DNA of 64,000 bases from an uncultured Bacteroidia bacterium (GTDB lineage Bacteria; Bacteroidota; Bacteroidia; Bacteroidales; F082): positions 62,001-126,000 of the forward strand of contig CADCJI010000002.1 of the NCBI GenBank assembly GCA_902801625.1, read 5' to 3'. Shown piece after piece: positions 57,801 to 64,000 of the stretch. Below the pieces are notes generated by a model, which did not search any database, was not told the DNA's origin, and was given only the letters and a program-made list of their open reading frames with translations. How positions within the stretch are numbered: the stretch's first letter is position 1; each line of letters starts with the position of its first letter. The translations under genes were made by a program, and so were the position numbers.

Positions 57801-59608
57801 AAATGCGGTGATGTATCAAGACTGAGGTTGCCTACATACTTTGGAAGTATATCATTGTATATTTCATCCCTTAAATTCGGTTTACCAATTCCGAACTCTT
57901 TAACGAACTCTCTTGTAGTTTCATTCTCTAAGAGTTCCGGCAGCAACGTCGGCAAAGTTGAATCTTCTATCGTGTCTATAAACAATATCTTTTCATAAGT
58001 CCTACTTGAACGATCATACTTAAATGCAGCGACTGCCTCTCTATCCTTATTCAAGAAAATCGGCTTTGTCTTAACTTCTTTCCTCGAAGACTCCACCTCC
58101 AACAAGTATTTGTAGAACAAATGTAGCCAAGACAAAGGCTGTGATTCAATGAATTTCTCATCAAACATTGTAAATATAGCAGATTCATCAAGTCGATGCT
58201 TTCTGTTTTTACCGACCAATGTATAACGTCCATCAACCATCTGCAAGCTTTCTACTTCATCTTTAATTATACGGTCAAGGTACGCTGCCAAATCTTTGTT
58301 GTTTGGTGCCAAAGTCTTATAGTTGTTCTTCACAAACACCCACCGCGCTTCTTCATCTTTCATCAATGACCTTAGTTGTTCCTGAGGCAAAAACTCGGTC
58401 ACGGTTTTGGATGATGGCCAGTAAGCATGTCCTGCTGTCACGTATTCTCCGTCCTGACATGGTATTACTGGCTGCGTCTTCATGACTTTTTCAAACTCAA
58501 TATAGAAGTCATGGTCAAAACTAAATGCAGAGTTTTGTCTATAAGGCACTATATCAAAAATGTTATCATGCACCAAGCGCAACTTACACAGAGGAAGCAA
58601 ACTCCCTGCTGCTAATTCGGCCAGCTTTGTAATTAAACCTTTGTTCCACGGATTATCACTCAATCCTTCTCTGTTGTCAATAAGCTGGAAAGGAGCATGA
58701 ACGATAAAATTAAGTCCACTACTCTTTGCCGTAGGGAAATAACACATTACAGGTACTTGTATGGGCATGATGGAATCCTCATCGTCATTCAGCATAAACC
58801 CCACACTATAATTCAAACCTGTTGTTTCCTCGGTCTTTGAGAATAGTATTAACTTTTCAATTCTCGATTTGCCTGGCACGCTGGAGAAAAACAACTGCTT
58901 TACCTTCTTGACTTCAGCATCAAACCCTCCGAGCATTTCTTCTTTCTGGTCGTATTCTCCATTCAGACCTTCAACCGTCCAATACAGTTTTTCTATATGA
59001 TTGAGAAACAACAGTGGAAATTGAAGATTCTGGAGTTTTTCAGAAATCTCATTGTACGCTTGTTCTGCACCCATGCCGTCCTTGTTGAACGGAAAGTAAA
59101 ACAAGGTATCACCCTGCTTTCTTTCATCATCGTCAAAATCAAGCATCACTGGAACTATCAAGTCCTTAATGTAAAAACAGAAATTGTCATCGTATATATA
59201 CGGCGTGGAAGTGTATTGAAACACGGCCTTAAATCCGACACCAAACTTTCCTATCTTGAACTCTTTTGTTCCACCCTTGGCTGAATTACCAATGGCCACA
59301 ATGGCATTGATGTGGCCATTAGGCCCTGTGTAGTTTTCATCATTTTCCAGCGCAGGCGAAATGATGGAGAAATGCTCACTTCCATTGTGCCAAAAACGCA
59401 GCCCTTCATGCGTCAGTTCAAAATGCACCTCACTCGCATTGCAGTCATCCGCATTTTGCAGAAGTTCATAAATGAAATGCGCTTTCTCGCTATACTTTTG
59501 AACAACAGATTCTTCTACCCCCCTCATGCTTTTTTTCTTGATAGCACGGGAGCTTTCCTCTCTGTCAAGTATTAGTTCTTCGAATAATTCTCTTTCCTTT
59601 TGGTTCAT
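54803..59608 (-). CDS. Sacsin-like ATPase fused to Upf1-like SF1 helicase, 1601 aa
   Basis: N-terminal GHKL/sacsin-type ATPase: IYELLQNADDC (N-box, residues about 46-56) and KIGKFGVGFKAVFQ (G-box, about 118-131). A long middle region has no motif that I recognise and includes an acidic linker near 880-930. The C-terminal SF1B helicase has Walker A YGPPGTGKT (about 1117-1125), Walker B FDESSM (about 1236), motif III VAGDPMQIPPV, motif V VHGFQGGQCD and motif VI NVAISRAQDY. No nuclease domain. Third gene of the operon, 7 nt after the RecD-like gene. An ATP-dependent sensor or effector of foreign nucleic acid is inferred. Confidence 0.88.
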   Translation of the reverse strand: MNQKERELFEELILDREESSRAIKKKSMRGVEESVVQKYSEKAHFIYELLQNADDCNASEVHFELTHEGLRFWHNGSEHFSIISPALENDENYTGPNGHINAIVAIGNSAKGGTKEFKIGKFGVGFKAVFQYTSTPYIYDDNFCFYIKDLIVPVMLDFDDDERKQGDTLFYFPFNKDGMGAEQAYNEISEKLQNLQFPLLFLNHIEKLYWTVEGLNGEYDQKEEMLGGFDAEVKKVKQLFFSSVPGKSRIEKLILFSKTEETTGLNYSVGFMLNDDEDSIMPIQVPVMCYFPTAKSSGLNFIVHAPFQLIDNREGLSDNPWNKGLITKLAELAAGSLLPLCKLRLVHDNIFDIVPYRQNSAFSFDHDFYIEFEKVMKTQPVIPCQDGEYVTAGHAYWPSSKTVTEFLPQEQLRSLMKDEEARWVFVKNNYKTLAPNNKDLAAYLDRIIKDEVESLQMVDGRYTLVGKNRKHRLDESAIFTMFDEKFIESQPLSWLHLFYKYLLEVESSRKEVKTKPIFLNKDREAVAAFKYDRSSRTYEKILFIDTIEDSTLPTLLPELLENETTREFVKEFGIGKPNLRDEIYNDILPKYVGNLSLDTSPHFRKFYEYYKICPNNEKESYISLIKDKAFINAVDITSGGWPNGEVYRCSADDVYIQSDELLDYFRDSKESVYMLDEESIEDIFEDEGYENIIKFLMELGVSKHLRLKSKGWFYCFDKEYMKQLEEEHGITQSSRYIVDYSFPMFYERMASMTKESSLEIWNSVLSIIENDKNFPFALYSRHGKYDRFMSGLLWSLINKPWLYSKSGDVFVPSQLMVTELDEQYDTTSPQAISLISLLKLKTEMMTADDAMEEARKLCTDEEIVRLLKELIREKQSRNQEGAKDTAALDRDYEPIREYLENTDGQEENDGQKEEVDEGGAGQLGISYDYDKEKMEEELRQRLEAEAKLKGSRKELVETINSCQRYSYDWFRYYIALMATYSEKLSSDNKATVSFTSIEAEKNSDRFFLLDGASKYIPEGISESDGAIIRLWYNGEDASDNINIEGVSRVGQKLQILTSNPMPQTIIEKLTSVTRIEFQYTPVINLVNRLLNAFSNNDKDNLDRWTDIKEAMPSIHYIYGPPGTGKTWTIGRTIERITQGNKAHILVLTPTNTASDEVCKKLLEGGMNVDAVRLSGVTSYELQEMGGFYADNLSVSELDQISVVASTIHRLPYFELAGGDGENSRKLFEYKWDYVVFDESSMIGLHYIVFAIMAIYKTNPDAKFIVAGDPMQIPPVVEINDDELENFDVQDENIYKMMGISSFDNTQREIRFFDSIENLDTQHRSVPVIGQLYSDLSYSSKLKHSRDENTQKELPSVFRTIMKTPVTFIDMPLVKSVDAYRIFKLHGSSYHFYSAIMVMELLKQFDIENSKEQKQEWSIGLISPYKAQAILMDKLVSSYGFSSRLKVVSDTVHGFQGGQCDIVFFVCNPNSYGIMNRNNKLREKCLLYKQYIYNVAISRAQDYLVVVHPFSWIKNNPYINKITGAYAKHNGRCEYLPYNEMEQKLFGVRDYIKDNSYVTSHDSVNVYNTILGKKYILKYGPDSLDIQVMGGKAEEDFVLNEE

Positions 59609-59615
59609 ATAATGG

Positions 59616-62600
59616 CTATGCTATAAGTTCCTTGATTTTCTCTATCACATCCACCACCTCAGTAGTGTCAAATCTTCCATTTTCATGGTCTTGTGTCGTA
59701 AAGAGGTTTTCCCCCTCTTTAAAGCCAATCTCATTATAAAACGCCAGCTTCTTTTCCCAAGATGCTTTGTATGATGGTAAATCAAGCATCCCTAAATGCT
59801 CCCAGATAATAACATCACCGCCTGGCGTTTCAAAGCTGAAATCAGGTATGCATCGTCTTCCGTTCTTTTCCAAAAGCTTTTCATATTCAAACGGCACCTC
59901 TTCCGAAATAAGCTCATTTGCAATGATTACCTCTGACTTACTTCTAACAATAAGCTGAGGATCCTTTGTTCTATGAATCAGCCCTTCAAGATACGGAATC
60001 TCATTCTTTGTCTCTCGTACCGAAAGCTGGAAAAGGTTAGTGTTTCGCCTCAGTAATTCCGAGCACACTGGCATCGTGTACTTCAACATATCCTGAACAC
60101 TACCTTGAAGCATCAAAACAAGTTTCTTTTTTGCTCTAGTCAAAGCCGTATAAATCAGTTCTCTCGACAACACACGGCCATACTTTGGAATCACAGCTAT
60201 TACTGTATCAAAGTCACTACCTTGACTTTTGTGTATCGTAATAGCATAAGCCAATTCCAAATTATTAGCAACTTCGTCACTCTTATTCGGTTCGTACCTA
60301 AACATTTCATTAGGAACCCCGGCAAAAGAAGCCGTAAGATAGTTGCAATTTGCAAATGTGGTAAATCCAATCTGTCCGTTTGACAACTGAATATCATTCT
60401 TCCCCAACGATTTCTTTTTCTCATTCCGAAGCTGCATCACTTTTTCACTGTAGTGAATCTTTTGAGGGAACATATCGCAAGCACGGGGAATCCTATCTGC
60501 GCCAATCCAGCTCTGGAACTGCGCATTGATTGGATAAACGCCCCACATACATTCCCTAACAGGCGATAAAACCTGGAATCCCTCAACCACATCAGGATAA
60601 TTCTTTGCATTATCGATATTATTAAGTCCAATAGACGTTAAAATCTTCTGTCCAATAGTAGCACCCGCGCAATTCAGTTCCTTATTTATGGCCTCTTCCA
60701 TTTTCTCATATAGGTCCTCTTCATTCTCCCACACATACACCTTCAAATCACCATCCAAATTCCCTTTTTCAATCCTATCCACAATCATATCCGCATTCTT
60801 TTCTCTGTATCCATCCCTATAAAGCGATGCTATTGAAAGAATATCTGATTCACCTTTCGTAATGGTTCTCACAACTGCCGACAGTTCAACAATGGCATCC
60901 TTTGGCGCATCCTCATTAGTTTGCAAGTAGGAACACAAATCAGAGAAAGGTCTGCCAGCCCCGATTGGCGGCAGTTGATATGGGTCACCAATAAGAATGA
61001 CCCTATTGATCTTTGTCAAATCCAAGCTGCTAAGCAAGTAATAAAAATCCTCCGTAGTCAGCATCGAACATTCATCAACGATGATGTTCTTTGCTGCCGA
61101 GTATTTTGCTTTCACTTTGCCTACTCCGCAATAACCATTAACGATGTTGTAAACACCCTGCCGAGTCAAAAACTGCGCAATAGTCAAAGCGTTGCCATTA
61201 CCTTTGCCTGACATCATTCCCAACCTCACTCTCGCTTTTCCTGTCGGTGCAAGCAACAACACACCTTCACTTTGAATCTGTTTTGAGCTAAGAAACGCTT
61301 TCACAACGGTGGTCTTTCCCGTTCCAGCAGAGCCTGTAAGCACAGAAAGCTTCTTCTTGTCAAACATCTTTACCGCAAGCACTTGCTTATTAGCGGCATC
61401 CACACTTCGTTGGTTGTTTTTGTCATAGCCATCAATAGAGGTGATAACAACTTCATCCCAATTCTCTCCTGTCTGATTGTCCACCTCGCTTTTTGCTCTG
61501 GCAACAAGTCTGGAACTTAAAAACTCCTCCATTAGCCTGTAGTCTTTCAGCTGAATGGCTTGATTTCCCACAAAATTCAATTTTTCTTCCATGAAGTCTC
61601 GATTGGCAACAAAGTAACGCCTCGGCAATCTTATTTCCTCTTTCTTCAAGTCAGTCTCGATAAACTCCTCAATTTCCGAAATCGACAACAATGTGTCTCC
61701 TTCAGAAAGCCTCGTCATTAGTTGCTCCGAAACCATGGCTCTAATACGCCTTGGGTCTATCTTCGAATCAATCGCAATTGATTCTTCAGGCACCCAATCG
61801 CCTTGAATATCCTTATCTGGCATCAATCCCAAATCTACTACATCATGAGGTGTTTGAGCAACACCAGGAGGACATTCTTCACAAATGATATAAGGATTAA
61901 GCTTCAGCTCTCCCCATCTATCATCATTGTCAAGCCAATAATTGATAACATCCGAATGTATTTCAAACCTAGACAGCAGCTCCAGAATGTCCCTTTCATC
62001 TTTGTCTGTGTATTTCCACGTTCCCTTCATATTCTTCAAATCCGATGAGTAGGATTTCTTGCTCAGGTCACGCTTACCCATCATCAGGTCATCAAAATAC
62101 AACCAAGGATTATCCTTAATGCCTATGCCAAATTCTTCTCTCATATCGTGCTCAATCATATAGGCATAATTCAGTCCTAACGCCCTCAATGCTTCAGCAA
62201 ATGCAGGGAAAGGCCCTGACATTTGCTTCACATGGGCAATCTGCTCATCAATCCATCTTATCTGTTTCGCCCAATCTTTTTTGATGAGCTGATGATCAAT
62301 GACATTCTCCAAGCATTTCCTTGCTGCATTGAGTATCATCAACATACTCTGGTTGCTCACGAAGTCTGTTACATATGAAAGCTCATTGTGGATTTTGTCG
62401 CTGTTTTCCAACTTAGCCAGTGACAACGTGATTTCATCCACAACTTGTTCCTTGCTCTTGCCAGTAATTTTCTTGATATGCTCATTATCAAGTGCAAGAT
62501 ACTCGTGATATGGCAACACGAAACCCTCAGATACATTTACATCCGGTCTCACAGAATGTTCAATCTGCAATGACCACAAAGGATAGCTATCAGCGGTTTC

Positions 62601-63197
62601 TGAATCGTAGTCTTTCTTGCCAAGAATATGTTTTACTCGCCCAAGTCCAATAATAAGTCTTGTCGTATTCTCATCAATTGGATTTCCGCTTTTGGTATAG
62701 AATACAATCAACGAATCCGAACTAATTTCTCCACGAAACCAGTTGATAATATCATACTGACGATTCCTTCCATACACCCAAGGCGACGGGAACGGTGCTG
62801 GTTCCTCTTCGCTAAAAGGGTACTTGGCATCTAAATCCGCTTGATTCATTTGTTGTAGATACCTGAAAGGAGTCGCCAAGCAACTAAATGGAGGCATATC
62901 AACGACAGTAGGCTTTAAATACCTATGTTTATCGTCTTTTCCTTGATACGGATGTCTGAAAACCGTTTGATATGATTTGTCGCTCAAAAAGCCTGCGTTT
63001 TCCTTCACACAAGGTGGGCAATCATTTTCGGCAATGCCCGAAAAATGCTTCCCCGCAAACGGCTCTTCTTTGTCAACATTTTTGGCTCCTTGTATCCTTT
63101 TCAGACACAAACAAAACGGATTGTTTTTCGGGCTTTGGCAAACATTGCCATTCCACAAACTATCATGCCAAGGTACTCTTACAGATATATGTTTCAT
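59616..63197 (-). CDS. RecD-like SF1 helicase with C-terminal PD-(D/E)XK domain, 1193 aa
   Basis: N-terminus begins with a Trp/Cys-rich segment (RVPWHDSLWNGNVC, then NPFCLC and CPPC), possibly metal-binding. The RecD2-type helicase has Walker A TGSAGTGKTT (about 621-630), Walker B VDECSML (about 705-711), GDPYQLPPIGAG, and the C-terminal helicase motif AITIHKSQGSDFD (about 985-997), YTALTRAKKK. Residues about 1085-1160 read SKSEVIIANEL, PDFSF, IIWEHLGML with a Tyr/Trp/Lys helix, a nuclease fold seen at the end of other helicases. Between the HEPN gene and the sacsin-helicase. Confidence 0.88.
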   Translation of the reverse strand: MKHISVRVPWHDSLWNGNVCQSPKNNPFCLCLKRIQGAKNVDKEEPFAGKHFSGIAENDCPPCVKENAGFLSDKSYQTVFRHPYQGKDDKHRYLKPTVVDMPPFSCLATPFRYLQQMNQADLDAKYPFSEEEPAPFPSPWVYGRNRQYDIINWFRGEISSDSLIVFYTKSGNPIDENTTRLIIGLGRVKHILGKKDYDSETADSYPLWSLQIEHSVRPDVNVSEGFVLPYHEYLALDNEHIKKITGKSKEQVVDEITLSLAKLENSDKIHNELSYVTDFVSNQSMLMILNAARKCLENVIDHQLIKKDWAKQIRWIDEQIAHVKQMSGPFPAFAEALRALGLNYAYMIEHDMREEFGIGIKDNPWLYFDDLMMGKRDLSKKSYSSDLKNMKGTWKYTDKDERDILELLSRFEIHSDVINYWLDNDDRWGELKLNPYIICEECPPGVAQTPHDVVDLGLMPDKDIQGDWVPEESIAIDSKIDPRRIRAMVSEQLMTRLSEGDTLLSISEIEEFIETDLKKEEIRLPRRYFVANRDFMEEKLNFVGNQAIQLKDYRLMEEFLSSRLVARAKSEVDNQTGENWDEVVITSIDGYDKNNQRSVDAANKQVLAVKMFDKKKLSVLTGSAGTGKTTVVKAFLSSKQIQSEGVLLLAPTGKARVRLGMMSGKGNGNALTIAQFLTRQGVYNIVNGYCGVGKVKAKYSAAKNIIVDECSMLTTEDFYYLLSSLDLTKINRVILIGDPYQLPPIGAGRPFSDLCSYLQTNEDAPKDAIVELSAVVRTITKGESDILSIASLYRDGYREKNADMIVDRIEKGNLDGDLKVYVWENEEDLYEKMEEAINKELNCAGATIGQKILTSIGLNNIDNAKNYPDVVEGFQVLSPVRECMWGVYPINAQFQSWIGADRIPRACDMFPQKIHYSEKVMQLRNEKKKSLGKNDIQLSNGQIGFTTFANCNYLTASFAGVPNEMFRYEPNKSDEVANNLELAYAITIHKSQGSDFDTVIAVIPKYGRVLSRELIYTALTRAKKKLVLMLQGSVQDMLKYTMPVCSELLRRNTNLFQLSVRETKNEIPYLEGLIHRTKDPQLIVRSKSEVIIANELISEEVPFEYEKLLEKNGRRCIPDFSFETPGGDVIIWEHLGMLDLPSYKASWEKKLAFYNEIGFKEGENLFTTQDHENGRFDTTEVVDVIEKIKELIA

Positions 63198-63217
63198 AAT
63201 TGATCGTTGTTTTTCTG

Positions 63218-64000
63218 TTAAATCTCACACCCATTGCACTCCAATTCCGTAATGCACGAGCCAGTAGCATAGCAATACATCGTCAGGATGATGCTGATAG
63301 CACCTTTGATCTCCGTCTCTGATGCCGTAGGCGAAATATGCGACTCGCTATTGCGCCAATCCTTCACCAGAAGCAACCACTGATACAGCTGCTGTTTGCC
63401 CTCGTCTAGGCTATACTTCAACTGCCACAGCGGTTCAATGCCGTGAATCACATTCGACCATGTGACATCCTGCCCTGGCTCTCTCGGTGGCACCTCCTCG
63501 CCGTTCATCAAGTAATACAGCTTCTTCAGATAAGCCTCAAACTTGGTGCAGAGCAGGTTGAAGGCCACAAACTTGTCAATAATCGTCGCACCCTCCTTAT
63601 AGAGGTTATCGAATGCGCTGCGCAGGTACAACCCCACGCCATCGAGCGAAGGAATGGATTCGGCATCTATCACATAGAAGACCGAATTGACAATTTGCCT
63701 CATCGGGCGCATATTATTCTTGACGCTGGCCATAGTCACATTCATAATGCCTTCCACCTCAACCTTTATCCTGTCAAGGTTCGTCATGCTCTGTCCAGTC
63801 TGCTCTTGCGTCGGGTTTTCAAGTTCCTTGAAACCCTCCTCCACCGACGTTTGTTCCACAACCGCCGTGTCAAGGGTGATGTCATCATTCAAATAGGCAG
63901 TCAGGATCCTCTCTCTCATATCGGCATCCAGCACAAACGCCTTCAGGTGCTTCGCGCCTTTGGAGATAACCATCCTCGGTTTCGGCTCTTCACCTTCCAC
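63218..64000 (-). CDS. HEPN-domain protein (partial, N-terminus beyond the window)
   Basis: The last 260 residues are visible. The C-terminal 120 residues are helical (IIDKFVAFNLLCTKFEAYLK, then KDWRNSESHISPTASE) with the HEPN Rx4-6H motif as RNSESH at plus positions 63340-63357, with Asn after Arg as in active HEPN ribonucleases. The upstream part is charged and unrecognised. Ends 20 nt before the RecD-like gene, so it heads the visible operon. The GTG at the window edge is not a real start. Confidence 0.75.
   Translation of the reverse strand: MEGEEPKPRMVISKGAKHLKAFVLDADMRERILTAYLNDDITLDTAVVEQTSVEEGFKELENPTQEQTGQSMTNLDRIKVEVEGIMNVTMASVKNNMRPMRQIVNSVFYVIDAESIPSLDGVGLYLRSAFDNLYKEGATIIDKFVAFNLLCTKFEAYLKKLYYLMNGEEVPPREPGQDVTWSNVIHGIEPLWQLKYSLDEGKQQLYQWLLLVKDWRNSESHISPTASETEIKGAISIILTMYCYATGSCITELECNGCEI

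Noticed and set aside
54803-63197. Assignment of the helicase pair to DISARM, BREX or Zorya
   Set aside because: No DUF1998, PLD nuclease, PglZ, BrxC-like ATPase, MotAB-like or methyltransferase gene is in the operon, and the GHKL-SF1 fusion does not fit those systems.
1-64000. CRISPR arrays, retrons and diversity-generating retroelements
   Set aside because: No regularly spaced direct repeats with unique spacers, no cas genes and no reverse transcriptase motif (YxDD in context) were found. The iterons at 30054 have 2-3 nt gaps, not spacers.

Overview
The window reads as Bacteroidota DNA, most likely order Bacteroidales (Prevotella/Bacteroides relatives). Promoters have the Bacteroidota -7 box TAnnTTTG, ribosome-binding sites are weak and A-rich, stops are standard, and many proteins (YopX, DUF4942 methyltransferase, BT4734-type VirE N-terminal primase, DUF3987 helicase) are typical of Bacteroidales mobile elements. 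No rRNA, ribosomal-protein or housekeeping gene is present, so essentially everything looks accessory.

Positions 1-45,197 are one long plus-strand run of about 85 small, tightly packed genes, many with ATGA stop/start overlaps. This looks like the early, replication and takeover region of a large temperate phage or phage-like element. The first 21 kb are mostly acidic hypothetical proteins in transcription units separated by clear hairpin terminators (786, 3126, 11954, 16131, 19380, 19508, 20969, 21069), with an XRE repressor at 11547, a DUF4942 adenine methyltransferase and a polyvalent LPD29-type protein. A short promoter-to-terminator interval at 19444-19549 may encode a small RNA. From 21 to 37 kb lies the recombination/replication block: SSB-like protein, OmpA-family outer-membrane protein, tRNA-Ser(UGA)-like gene, RecT-like annealase, PD-(D/E)XK exonuclease, SNF2-family helicase, NinB-like protein and a replication initiator whose own coding sequence carries four evenly spaced palindromic iterons followed by AT-rich DNA, a likely replication origin. 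From 35.8 to 45.2 kb come four more DNA methyltransferases, a DUF5131 protein, two nucleotide/YopX-type genes, a GH16 glycosidase, a radical-SAM-like protein and an initiator-like tRNA. No terminase, capsid, portal, tail, relaxase or conjugation gene is visible.

Positions 45,361-52,263 hold a tyrosine recombinase on the minus strand, its promoter and TTGTGCA repeats, a second repeat-rich control region with four CGTGTCAAC 9-mers, and a plus-strand module of HTH proteins, VirE-N primase and DUF3987 helicase typical of Bacteroidales integrative islands. Whether the recombinase belongs to the left element or to the island on its right cannot be settled here; the tRNA beside it is a natural candidate junction.

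Positions 52,346-54,763 carry small minus-strand genes, one behind a canonical promoter and a 122-nt nested hairpin leader. Positions 54,803-64,000 (minus strand, running off the window) contain the most interesting system: a tight operon of a HEPN-domain protein (RNSESH motif), a RecD-like helicase with a C-terminal PD-(D/E)XK nuclease domain, and a 1601-residue protein fusing a sacsin/Hsp90-like ATPase domain to an Upf1-like SF1 helicase. Composition and island context suggest an anti-phage defence system; I do not recognise it as a named system.
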